Assembly: GCA_009778535.1 (NCBI GenBank)
Contig: WRJP01000115.1
Coordinates: 1 to 5,795 of the forward strand
Length of the DNA stretch: 5,795 bases
DNA from: Propionibacteriaceae bacterium
GTDB lineage: Bacteria > Actinomycetota > Actinomycetes > Propionibacteriales > Propionibacteriaceae
Direction of reading: 5' to 3'
The position numbers and the translations under genes are program-made. Under the pieces are notes generated by a model. It did not search any database. It was given only the letters and a program-made list of their open reading frames with translations, and had not been told where the DNA came from. Each line of letters opens with the position of its first letter. Within the stretch, counting starts at the first letter, position 1. Below are positions 1 through 5,795 of this stretch, one piece after another.

Positions 1-1
1 C

Positions 2-250
2 GAGCATCTGTTGCATCGGGGTTTACGACAAGGACGCACAGCATCACGAGCCATAGGTTACCGCCAGATTATCGCGTATCTTTCCCAAGAAATGACCCAA
101 GAGCAGGCGAAAGAACTAACTGTTACCCGTACCCGTCAATTTTCCCGAAAACAACTGGCCTGGTTCCGACGCGATCCCCGAATCGTTTGGTTTGACGCGG
201 CTGCGACCGCCGAGATAATCGCCTACTGCCAGGGTCAGCTCGTCTGTTAA
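2..250 (+). CDS. miaA: tRNA dimethylallyltransferase MiaA, C-terminal part (5' end outside window)
   Basis: The last 82 codons and the stop of MiaA, which transfers a dimethylallyl group from dimethylallyl diphosphate to N6 of A37 in tRNAs that read codons starting with U. The frame is open from base 2, so the gene begins left of the window. The family is about 300 residues long, so roughly 220 residues, including the N-terminal P-loop, are missing. What remains matches the conserved C-terminal region: GLRQGRTASRAIGYRQ near the left edge, then RTRQFSRKQLAWFRRDPRI, the basic tract that ends the helical tRNA-binding part of the family. The TTG at 11 is internal and is not a start. The gene converges on the phosphofructokinase gene, with 72 bases between the two stop codons. 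I see no U-tract terminator between them. Confidence 0.93.
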   Translation, partial: EHLLHRGLRQGRTASRAIGYRQIIAYLSQEMTQEQAKELTVTRTRQFSRKQLAWFRRDPRIVWFDAAATAEIIAYCQGQLVC

Positions 251-322
251 GCAGGAGCCGCTGAATGACAGGAAGGAGAGGTGTGGCGGCACTAGCGTCT
301 GCACTCAACAAGCGGAACCATG

Positions 323-1558
323 TCAGTGGGAATCGAGTTGGCTCTCAGGACGGGCAACCGGGGAGGGCTGACCAATAGAAACCAGTAAGTCAAGATACCA
401 CTGCTGGGAAAGGTCGAAGCGTTTGCCACCCTTGATTCGCGAGAAAGCAATCAGGCTCAACTCGTCGTTGTTCTCCTCGTCATGTCCGATCACTCCAGAT
501 TCGCCATTGATAGCAGATTCGACAGCTTTGTCTGCCATCTGCTTGATCAGAGCCTTGTCAAAGTCATTGGCAGCGGCAGAACGCGAATAGTAGCCAGATT
601 TTTGAACTAAGACTTTTTCGGCATTCAGCATTTCGGCGAACTGTTTTCCGAACCACACTCCAGGGTTGATACGTTCTAAGCGAATGTGGCCGAAAGCGTC
701 ACGGGCGACTTCCACTCCGGCGCGTTCCATCTCCTCAACTATCTCGGCAACACCAGCGCCTTCGGAAAGGAAAAGATTGACGCAGCCGATTTCATCCATG
801 ACTTTCTTTAATCGCACAGCTTCTTTGGGAATATCCACATCAGCTTCTGGAACAAAAACTCCATGCACGTCCCAGGCGCGTGAATCCAATCCGATTTCTG
901 GCAGCCATTCGCTGTCTTTGACCCAAGCGTGATACTTCTCAGCAGTACGCGCAGTGAGCCAGCCGCAGTTGCGTCCCATCACTTCGTGAATGATCAGGAT
1001 TCGAGTTCCGGCGTTGTGTTCTGCCATCACGTTCTTGGCAAAACGGGCTCCCATTTCGGCGGCGGTGTCGGCTCCAAGTGATTGCTTAATCGGAATGACG
1101 TCATTGTCGATCGTCTTCGGTAGCCCAACCACTGTCAGGTCATAGTCGTGTTCGCCAAGATACGCTGCCAAATCGGCAGCCGTGGTGTTGGTATCGTCCC
1201 CACCAATGGTGTGCAGAATGCTGACGCCATCGGCGACTAAACGATCTGCCGCGACCTGCAACGGGTCGGCACCTTCGCTGACTAAACCGCGTTTCACCAA
1301 GTCGTTGACGTTGGTCAACTTGACTCTGGAGTTACCTATCGGTGAACCACCATATTCATGCAGTAAGGCGGCATTTTTCCGAACCACCTCGCTTACTTGG
1401 ATATAGTCGCCCTTGAGTAGCCCCTGGTAGCCATTTTTGTAGGCGATTATTTCAAGTGTTGGATCGAGCTCGGTATAACGCGAGATCAATGCGCCGATTG
1501 CAGACGACAGGCAGGGAGCGAACCCTCCAGCAGTCAGTAATGCCACTTTTTTAGCCAT
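323..1558 (-). CDS. pfp: pyrophosphate-dependent 6-phosphofructokinase (PPi-PFK)
   Basis: A 411-residue cytosolic enzyme that reversibly phosphorylates fructose 6-phosphate to fructose 1,6-bisphosphate using pyrophosphate. Seen in the sequence: an N-terminal loop TAGGFAPCLSSAIG (9-22); GGSPIGNSR (70-78); GGDDT (119-123); PKTIDND (147-153), with catalytic Asp151; MGRNCGW (194-200); and QKSGYYSRSA (319-328). From family knowledge, Asp122 in GGDD and Lys148 in PKTIDND are the two residues that mark PPi users; ATP enzymes have Gly at both places (GGDG, PGTIDND). The length and motif set fit the ~404-residue Propionibacterium freudenreichii enzyme as I remember it. The ATG start follows an AGGAG ribosome site (1568-1572) with a 9-base spacer. 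yciO lies 91 bases upstream on the same strand, so the two may share a transcript. Family and cofactor type are near certain; the gene symbol is by convention. Confidence 0.95.
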   Translation of the reverse strand: MAKKVALLTAGGFAPCLSSAIGALISRYTELDPTLEIIAYKNGYQGLLKGDYIQVSEVVRKNAALLHEYGGSPIGNSRVKLTNVNDLVKRGLVSEGADPLQVAADRLVADGVSILHTIGGDDTNTTAADLAAYLGEHDYDLTVVGLPKTIDNDVIPIKQSLGADTAAEMGARFAKNVMAEHNAGTRILIIHEVMGRNCGWLTARTAEKYHAWVKDSEWLPEIGLDSRAWDVHGVFVPEADVDIPKEAVRLKKVMDEIGCVNLFLSEGAGVAEIVEEMERAGVEVARDAFGHIRLERINPGVWFGKQFAEMLNAEKVLVQKSGYYSRSAAANDFDKALIKQMADKAVESAINGESGVIGHDEENNDELSLIAFSRIKGGKRFDLSQQWYLDLLVSIGQPSPVARPESQLDSH

Positions 1559-1567
1559 ATGCTATTT

Positions 1568-1572
1568 CTCCT
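1568..1572 (-). promoter_or_regulatory. ribosome binding site of the phosphofructokinase gene
   Basis: AGGAG on the minus strand, nine bases before the ATG at 1558. It fixes that start, and no other good start lies nearby. Of the 91-base gap to yciO (1559-1649), the rest shows no convincing -35/-10 pair. The best candidate on the minus strand, TTGGTG and TATTCA 16 bases apart, is weak. A 5-bp CTTGG/CCAAG inverted repeat there has no U-tract, so nothing clearly terminates yciO transcription before this gene. Confidence 0.7.
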
Positions 1573-1649
1573 AAGATTCAAGTTTTCACCGCAAGCCTAC
1601 CGTGAATAACATCTTGGCTCGCTTCACCAAGCAGATAATTCACCTATAT

Positions 1650-2279
1650 TTAAACGTCCGACTCAAATGGTGTGGGATCGCCAGCACCATATCTCAAAAT
1701 GGTCACTTCGTCACCGCTCAGATCGACTACCGTCGTGGCTTCAATTCCACATTCACCGCAATCAATGACAGCATCAAGTTCAGTGCCAATTTCGTCATTG
1801 ACTACCCAGCCTTCGGTCAACGGGGTTTGACTACCAGGAAGAATCAAGGTACTAGACGAAATCGGTTCACCCATGGCTTGCAGCAAGGCAAGGGTGACGT
1901 TATGCCTGGGAATCCGCACCCCAACAGTCTTGGTCTTGGGTTGGAGCATCGCTTTCGGAGCTTCGCGGCTGGCTTTAAGTATGAAAGTGTACTGACCGGG
2001 GGTTGCGGCTTTCACAGCTCGAAAAACATCGTTGTTCATCTCGACATACTTGCCAAGCTGGGCGAAATTACTGCATACCAATGTGAAGTGGTGCTTGCTA
2101 TCCAACTCTCGAATAGCGCGGATTCTATCCAAACCTTCGCGGTTGCCGAGAGCACAACCCAGCGCAAAGCTGGAATCTGTAGGGTATGCGATCAATCCGC
2201 CACTGCGCAGCAAGTCAACTAGCTGCGTAATTGCCCGTGGCTGTGGGTCTTGTGGGTGAATGTCGAAATATCTGGCCAT
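1650..2279 (-). CDS. yciO: YciO-type protein of the YrdC/Sua5 (L-threonylcarbamoyladenylate synthase) family
   Basis: A 209-residue single-domain protein close in length and sequence to Escherichia coli YciO (about 206 residues). Visible conserved blocks: the N-terminal FDIHPQDPQPR (5-15); YPTDSSFALGC (32-42); HFTLVC (64-69); TPGQYTFILK (93-102); VRIPRH (121-126); SSSTLILPG (141-149); EATTVVDLS (180-188); and ILRYGAGD (194-201). True YrdC/Sua5 enzymes make threonylcarbamoyl-AMP for tRNA t6A at A37 and carry a KxR...SxN signature. Here those places read Arg57-Glu-Leu59 and Ser-Thr-Leu (143-145), as in YciO. The fold and probable nucleotide/RNA binding are therefore supported, but t6A synthase activity is not. 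The ATG has no Shine-Dalgarno sequence, and a -10 box sits six bases upstream of it, which suggests a leaderless mRNA. The gene is divergent from gatC. Automatic pipelines may name it threonylcarbamoyl-AMP synthase. Confidence 0.92.
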   Translation of the reverse strand: MARYFDIHPQDPQPRAITQLVDLLRSGGLIAYPTDSSFALGCALGNREGLDRIRAIRELDSKHHFTLVCSNFAQLGKYVEMNNDVFRAVKAATPGQYTFILKASREAPKAMLQPKTKTVGVRIPRHNVTLALLQAMGEPISSSTLILPGSQTPLTEGWVVNDEIGTELDAVIDCGECGIEATTVVDLSGDEVTILRYGAGDPTPFESDV

Positions 2280-2285
2280 GCGTTA

Positions 2286-2291
2286 ATTGTA
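2286..2291 (-). promoter_or_regulatory. probable -10 box for leaderless transcription of yciO
   Basis: The minus strand reads TACAAT (5 of 6 matches to TATAAT), ending six bases before the yciO ATG. A normal start-point distance would put the first transcribed base at or next to the A of the ATG. No purine-rich ribosome site is present in the bases just upstream of that ATG, which fits leaderless initiation. The -35 element is poor: nothing close to TTGACA lies 16-18 bases upstream. Confidence 0.5.
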
Positions 2292-2360
2292 CGTGCTTGC
2301 GGCGCTCAGTAACGCTACAGTTATTACCCCTAACGCACGATTTTTACTTAGGAGTTCATA
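2292..2360 (+). promoter_or_regulatory. upstream control region of the gatCAB operon
   Basis: Part of the 81-base gap between divergent yciO and gatC, so the operon promoter must lie here or inside the yciO 5' end. The best -10 candidate on the plus strand is TACAGT (2316-2321, 4 of 6 matches). It has no recognisable -35 at 16-18 bases, so this is a weak call. An imperfect inverted repeat, TAAC (2310-2313) with GTTA (2320-2323), overlaps that box; I cannot say it is an operator. AGGAG (2350-2354), with a 6-base spacer, is the gatC ribosome site and supports the GTG start at 2361. Confidence 0.4.
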
Positions 2361-2654
2361 GTGGCTTTGAGTGTGGCCGAAGTTTCCCAACTTGGCGAGT
2401 TGGCCAAGATTGCATTAACACCTGCCGAAATAGAGCAATTCGCTGTGGAGCTGAATGCGGTCTTGGAGCGTGTAGTTGAGGTTTCAAACGTTAACCCAGA
2501 CATCCCAGCTACCTATCATCCGCTAGCCACCAGTAACGTCTTTCGGCCAGATGAGGTTGAGATTTCAACTGCTAGCAAGTTGGTGTTAGCGGCTGCTCCA
2601 GCGGTCGAAGAAGATCGTTTTCGAGTTTCGAGGATTTTGGGGGAGGAAGCATGA
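2361..2654 (+). CDS. gatC: Asp-tRNA(Asn)/Glu-tRNA(Gln) amidotransferase subunit GatC
   Basis: The small 97-residue subunit of the GatCAB amidotransferase. From family knowledge, GatC wraps around the GatA-GatB interface and stabilises the complex. Seen here: an N-terminal helical part with VSQLGELAKIALTPAEIEQF (8-27), which matches the family pattern of a short helix followed by 'LA.L...L...E...F'; a middle TYHPLATSNVFRPDEV (51-66), equivalent to the usual 'HPL...N.LR.DEV'; and the C-terminal FRVSRIL (87-93), usually FRVPRIL. The length is normal for the family. The start is GTG, chosen for its AGGAG site six bases upstream. The stop overlaps the gatA ATG in an ATGA (2651-2654), so gatC and gatA are translationally coupled. 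First gene of the operon. Confidence 0.94.
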   Translation: MALSVAEVSQLGELAKIALTPAEIEQFAVELNAVLERVVEVSNVNPDIPATYHPLATSNVFRPDEVEISTASKLVLAAAPAVEEDRFRVSRILGEEA

Positions 2655-4138
2655 AGCTTCAAGCGCCAGAAAATGAACTCCTAACCAAGTCCGCTGCGCA
2701 GCTAGCTGCGTTGATAAAAGCAGGCGAGGTGAGTTCAAGAGAGGTCGTAGCAGCACATTTACAACGCATTGCTGACGTAGAGCCGCAGGTACACGCCTTT
2801 TTAAGTGTGGATGCCGAGCGAGCCTTAGCTGCTGCTGATCGGGTGGATGCCAAACGTATGAACTCCGAACCACTTGGGTCTTTGGCCGGAGTGCCGTTAG
2901 CAATGAAGGACAATTACGCCTATCAAGGGCTACCTTGCACTTGCGGCTCCCGGATGCTCGAAGGCTGGTACCCGCCCTACGATGCAACCGTCACGAAACG
3001 ACTGTTGGAAAACGACATCATAATCTTGGGGAAAACCAATCTTGACGAGTTTGCTATGGGTTCAGCTACCGAGAACTCTGCATTCGGCGTAACCTGCAAC
3101 CCGCACGACCTAGAGCGCATCCCTGGCGGGTCAGGCGGCGGGTCTGCGGCTAGCCTTGCCGCATTCGAGGCACCACTGGCGGTTGGCTCTGACACTGGAG
3201 GGTCAATACGCCAGCCAGCATCGGTAACTGGCACCATCGGAATCAAACCAACCTATGGCGGCATCTCGCGTTTCGGAATAGTAGCTTTGGCTTCCAGTCT
3301 GGATGCTCCTGGGCCTTGCGCAAGAACGGTTATGGATGCGGCATTGCTGCATCAGACAATGGCCGGATATGACCGGCTAGATTCGGTGTCGATCAACGCG
3401 CCTATTCCTGCGGCCCAGGCGGCTGCTAGCAATCCCGATCTGCGGGGATTGAAGCTCGGGGTGGTGAAAGAATTCACTGGCGAGTGGTTCCAATCTGGCG
3501 TCATGGGTCAATTTGACCAAGCATTGACGCACCTTGTTGCTCAAGGTGCTGAAATTGTGGAAGTTTCTTGTCCACATTTTGAAGTTGCCATGGGGGCTAA
3601 CTTCCTGATCATGGCCGCTGAAATCTCATCCAATATGGCTAAATTCGATGCAGTTCGTTACGGGTTACGCAGTGGTGACGACGGGCAGCATTCGGCGCAG
3701 CAGGTAACCAGTCTTTCGCGCGGGGCAGGTTTTGGTGCTGAAGTCAAGCGTCGCATCCTGCTGGGAACACATGCATTGAGCACTGGCCACTACGAGGCGC
3801 TCTACGGCTCGGCTCTCAAAGTTCGCACCCTCGTAATACAAGACTTCGATGCTGCCTTCAGCAAAGTTGATGTGCTAGTTTCGCCAACCTCACCAGTGAC
3901 CGCCTGGAAGATAGGCGAGCGCAGCGCTGACCCATTGACTACTCATCATGCTGATCTGTGTACCGTGCCGTCCAATCTGGCCGGAAACTGTGCGGGGTCA
4001 TTCCCAATCGGAGTCAGTGCGGACGACGGGCTACCCGTCGGTTTTCAAGTTATCGCACCAGCTATGGGTGACGCTCTGCTTTATCGGGTGGGAGCTGGAT
4101 TGGAAAATGCTTTTGGTGTGACCGGGGAGGTGTTGTGA
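2651..4138 (+). CDS. gatA: Asp-tRNA(Asn)/Glu-tRNA(Gln) amidotransferase subunit GatA
   Basis: The 495-residue glutaminase subunit of GatCAB and a member of the amidase signature family. It releases ammonia from glutamine, which is passed to GatB. The Ser-cisSer-Lys catalytic triad is complete: Lys86 in VPLAMKDN (81-88), cis-Ser161 in PGGSGGGSAAS (158-168), and the nucleophile Ser185 in GSDTGGSIRQPAS (179-191). The spacing of these residues (75 and 24) equals that in Staphylococcus aureus GatA (Lys79, Ser154, Ser178). The IKPTYGGISRFGIVALASSLD block (198-218) is also intact. The C-terminus carries the expected NLAGNCAGSFPIG and GLPVGFQVIAP segments. The ATG overlaps the gatC stop and is preceded by a G-rich GGGGGAGG site (2639-2646) with a 4-base spacer. 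The stop overlaps the gatB start. No sign of damage. Confidence 0.97.
   Translation: MKLQAPENELLTKSAAQLAALIKAGEVSSREVVAAHLQRIADVEPQVHAFLSVDAERALAAADRVDAKRMNSEPLGSLAGVPLAMKDNYAYQGLPCTCGSRMLEGWYPPYDATVTKRLLENDIIILGKTNLDEFAMGSATENSAFGVTCNPHDLERIPGGSGGGSAASLAAFEAPLAVGSDTGGSIRQPASVTGTIGIKPTYGGISRFGIVALASSLDAPGPCARTVMDAALLHQTMAGYDRLDSVSINAPIPAAQAAASNPDLRGLKLGVVKEFTGEWFQSGVMGQFDQALTHLVAQGAEIVEVSCPHFEVAMGANFLIMAAEISSNMAKFDAVRYGLRSGDDGQHSAQQVTSLSRGAGFGAEVKRRILLGTHALSTGHYEALYGSALKVRTLVIQDFDAAFSKVDVLVSPTSPVTAWKIGERSADPLTTHHADLCTVPSNLAGNCAGSFPIGVSADDGLPVGFQVIAPAMGDALLYRVGAGLENAFGVTGEVL
4124..4130 (+). promoter_or_regulatory. gatB ribosome binding site, which decides between two tandem starts
   Basis: GGGGAGG lies inside the end of gatA. 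Two in-frame starts follow back to back: GTG at 4135 (4-base spacer) and ATG at 4138 (7-base spacer). The ATG has the stronger codon and the more usual spacing, so I chose it. The GTG, which would form a GTGA overlap with the gatA stop, stays possible, since gatA itself uses a 4-base spacer. The choice changes the protein by one residue. Confidence 0.65.
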
Positions 4139-5625
4139 TGAGCCTTGAACTCATGGATTACGACGAAGTGCTGGAAAAATACGACCCAATTTTCGGGTTG
4201 GAAGTCCACGTTGAGTTGAATACTGCTACCAAAATGTTCTGTAGCTGCCCAAACGCTTTTGGGGCTGACCCAAATCAGAACACCTGCCCGATTTGTCTGG
4301 GACTGCCTGGCACGTTACCAGTTTTGAATCAGCAGGGGGTCGAATCTGCCATCAAGGTCGGGTTGGCGCTGGGATGCGAGATTGCTTCGGAATGCCAATT
4401 CGCTCGCAAGCATTATTTTTATGCGGATTTGTCGAAGAATTACCAAATCTCCCAATCGGACACCCCAATCGCATTTAACGGTCAAGTTGAGGTGGATGTT
4501 GACGGGGAAGTTTTCGTCATTGCGATTGAACGCGCGCACATGGAGGAAGACGCTGGCAAACTCGTACACATCGGGGCTACCGGACGGATTCACGATGCCG
4601 AATACTCGCTGGTTGACGATAATCGCGCTGGCACCCCGTTGGTTGAAATCGTAACGAAACCAGTTTTTGGAGCCGGAGCGAAAACTCCGCAAGTAGCGCG
4701 GGCGTATGTGGGACTTCTGCGCGACATGCTGAAGGAGTTGGGAGTTTCGGACGTACGGATGGAGCAAGGGAGTTTACGTTGTGACGCGAATGTTTCGCTG
4801 GTGCCGCGTGGGGTCGCTGGGTTGGGTACTCGCACTGAGACGAAGAACATCAACTCGCTGCGTTCAATCGAAAATGCGCTGCGCTATGAGATTCGTCGTC
4901 ATGGCACCATCTTGGCGGCTGGCGAGCAGGTGAAGCAAGAGACGCGGCATTGGCATGAAGAAGGGTTTACTTCCCCGGGACGCTCCAAAGAAACAGCGGA
5001 CGATTATCGTTACTTCATTGATCCCGATCTGGTACCGGTTGTTCCCGACCCAGCTTGGGTCCAGGAGCTTCGAGCTCAAATTCCGCAGTCTCCCACGCTG
5101 CGACGAAAGCAACTGCAAGAAGCCTGGGGCTTCTCCGATTTGGAGTTACGAGATGTCGTCAATGCTGGGGCTCTAGCGCTGATTGAAGCAACTGTGGCTG
5201 CTGGCTGCACTCCGACTGCCGCACGTAAATGGTGGATGACCGAGTTGGCCAGGCGCGCAAACCAAAATGGTTGTGGACTGGACGAGTTAGCAATCACTCC
5301 AGCGCAAGTAGCGCAATTGCAGGGTCTACTTGATGCTGGGGTCATTAACGACACCATCGCACGTAAAGTAATCGATGCTGTGTTAATGGCCGAGGGTGAC
5401 CCGCAAGCGATAGTCGCTGCTAAGGGCTGGGTCTTGACCGATGACGACGATGCGCTGAATGCAGCACTCGCAAAGGTGATTGCCGCCAATGCTGACGCTG
5501 TGGCCAAAATTAAAGATGGCAAGACCCAAGCTATCGGGGTTCTCATCGGAGCCGTGATGCGCGAAATGAAAGGGCAAGCCGACGCAGCGAAAATTCGGGA
5601 CTTGATTTTGGCAACTATCGAATAA
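4138..5625 (+). CDS. gatB: Asp-tRNA(Asn)/Glu-tRNA(Gln) amidotransferase subunit GatB
   Basis: The 495-residue subunit (496 if the GTG at 4135 is used) that binds misacylated tRNA, activates the Glu or Asp side chain with ATP and amidates it with ammonia from GatA. Seen in order: FGLEVHVELNTATKMFCSC (19-37), with Glu22 and His24 at the places of the family's metal-binding residues; Cys35, Cys37, Cys50 and Cys53 in the CxC...CPxC zinc-site pattern; RKHYFYADLSKNYQISQSD (90-108); HMEEDAGKLVH (134-144); DNRAGTPLVEIVTKP (161-175); RMEQGSLRCDANVS (207-220); TKNINSLRSIENALRYEI (235-252); and QETRHW (267-272). The C-terminal part from about residue 300 is the helical GatB/YqeY-type tail domain that contacts tRNA, ending with a full DGKTQAIGVLIGAVMREMKG helix pair. 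Last gene of the operon, followed 27 bases later by a terminator. A few normally conserved prolines are replaced, as noted in the findings. Confidence 0.97.
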   Translation: MSLELMDYDEVLEKYDPIFGLEVHVELNTATKMFCSCPNAFGADPNQNTCPICLGLPGTLPVLNQQGVESAIKVGLALGCEIASECQFARKHYFYADLSKNYQISQSDTPIAFNGQVEVDVDGEVFVIAIERAHMEEDAGKLVHIGATGRIHDAEYSLVDDNRAGTPLVEIVTKPVFGAGAKTPQVARAYVGLLRDMLKELGVSDVRMEQGSLRCDANVSLVPRGVAGLGTRTETKNINSLRSIENALRYEIRRHGTILAAGEQVKQETRHWHEEGFTSPGRSKETADDYRYFIDPDLVPVVPDPAWVQELRAQIPQSPTLRRKQLQEAWGFSDLELRDVVNAGALALIEATVAAGCTPTAARKWWMTELARRANQNGCGLDELAITPAQVAQLQGLLDAGVINDTIARKVIDAVLMAEGDPQAIVAAKGWVLTDDDDALNAALAKVIAANADAVAKIKDGKTQAIGVLIGAVMREMKGQADAAKIRDLILATIE

Positions 5626-5652
5626 ATTGTATCGGTTTTAAGATCAGATTAT

Positions 5653-5690
5653 GTTAACCCAGAAATGAAATCCTGGGTTAACTTTTCTCC
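5653..5690 (+). terminator. intrinsic terminator of the gatCAB operon
   Basis: A perfect 10-bp inverted repeat, GTTAACCCAG (5653-5662) and CTGGGTTAAC (5673-5682), encloses a 10-base loop and is followed at once by TTTT and a pyrimidine-rich tract. It begins 27 bases after the gatB stop. The opposite strand has no U-run directly after the stem, so the terminator works mainly for rightward transcription. Confidence 0.88.
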
Positions 5691-5694
5691 TCTC

Positions 5695-5795
5695 TTGTCA
5701 TCCTTTCACTCCATGCAACATGATAAAGAGGAGCCCTTGTTACCTGGCTTGGGTCATTTTAGTGTGTACTTGGCTGGGGGTTTTTGGTATGGCTT
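5695..5795 (+). other. possible 5' end of a further gene at the right edge (unresolved)
   Basis: Downstream of the terminator, two plus-strand frames stay open to the window edge. One starts at ATG 5720 and reads MIKRSPCYLAWVILVC and onward, a short basic start followed by a hydrophobic run, like a signal peptide or membrane anchor. The other starts at ATG 5713, or at TTG 5737, which has an AAAGAGGAG site 3 bases before it; from 5713 it reads MQHDKEEPLLPGLGHF and onward. TTGTCA (5695-5700) and CATGAT (5719-5724), 18 bases apart, could be a promoter; if so, the two ATGs would lie at or before the transcript start. About 25 open codons is not statistically meaningful, and I recognise neither protein. 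All three minus-strand frames contain stops here. Confidence 0.25.

Noticed and set aside
251..322. Possible terminator between convergent miaA and the phosphofructokinase gene
   Set aside because: Only a 5-bp GCCGC/GCGGC pairing (257-261 with 286-290) with a 24-base loop and no T-tract on either strand. Not convincing.
1602..2222. A 206-codon plus-strand open frame lying antisense to yciO
   Set aside because: It is the complement of a clear YciO coding sequence. Its translation has no recognisable family and low-complexity features of a shadow frame, and it has no ribosome site.
2586..2987. A 133-codon minus-strand open frame across the gatC/gatA junction
   Set aside because: It overlaps two certain genes on the opposite strand, has no ribosome site, and its product is Arg/Leu/Ser-rich as expected of a shadow frame.
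4315..5546. Minus-strand open frames of 150 and 156 codons antisense to gatB
   Set aside because: gatB is intact and well conserved across the whole stretch. The antisense products resemble no family and follow from gatB codon usage.
5741..5795. GGCTGGGGGTTTTT near the right edge as a second terminator
   Set aside because: The G-run and T-run look terminator-like, but no upstream complementary arm forms a hairpin with the G-run.
1..5795. A new defence, mobile or toxin-antitoxin system; CRISPR array; tRNA or rRNA gene
   Set aside because: Nearly all of the window is accounted for by conserved housekeeping genes with normal spacing. I saw no direct-repeat array, transposase, integrase, attachment-site repeat, tRNA cloverleaf or rRNA segment.

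Overview
This is an ordinary housekeeping stretch of a bacterial chromosome, most likely from an actinobacterium of moderate GC content (near half by eye, not counted). The evidence is the proteins. The phosphofructokinase is the long pyrophosphate-dependent type that I recall from propionibacteria. The MiaA tail and the GatC-GatA-GatB proteins also read as actinobacterial. One start codon is GTG, and yciO looks leaderless, which is common in that phylum. I cannot name a genus from sequence alone.

Layout, left to right. The 3' end of miaA (tRNA A37 prenylation, + strand) enters from the left edge and stops at 250. Facing it on the - strand are the pyrophosphate-dependent phosphofructokinase gene (323-1558) and, 91 bases upstream of it, a YciO-type member of the YrdC/Sua5 family (1650-2279). 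An 81-base divergent control region (2280-2360) separates yciO from the gatCAB operon on the + strand. In that operon gatC (2361-2654), gatA (2651-4138) and gatB (4138-5625) are coupled by overlapping stop and start codons. A strong intrinsic terminator at 5653-5690 closes the operon. The last ~75 bases may hold the start of another gene, but this cannot be settled here.

How the genes fit together. GatCAB converts Glu-tRNA(Gln) to Gln-tRNA(Gln), and Asp-tRNA(Asn) to Asn-tRNA(Asn) where the cell uses that route. MiaA modifies tRNA, and the YrdC/YciO fold is related to tRNA t6A synthesis, so three of the four transcription units have a translation or tRNA theme. The phosphofructokinase is the metabolic outlier and uses PPi instead of ATP in glycolysis. 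I found no mobile element, CRISPR array, tRNA or rRNA gene, defence system or toxin-antitoxin pair. Nothing here looks like a new biological system. The points worth a second look are small: a probable leaderless yciO mRNA, loss of the t6A-synthase signature in that protein, the PPi-type active site, some substitutions in GatB, and two marginal small open frames.
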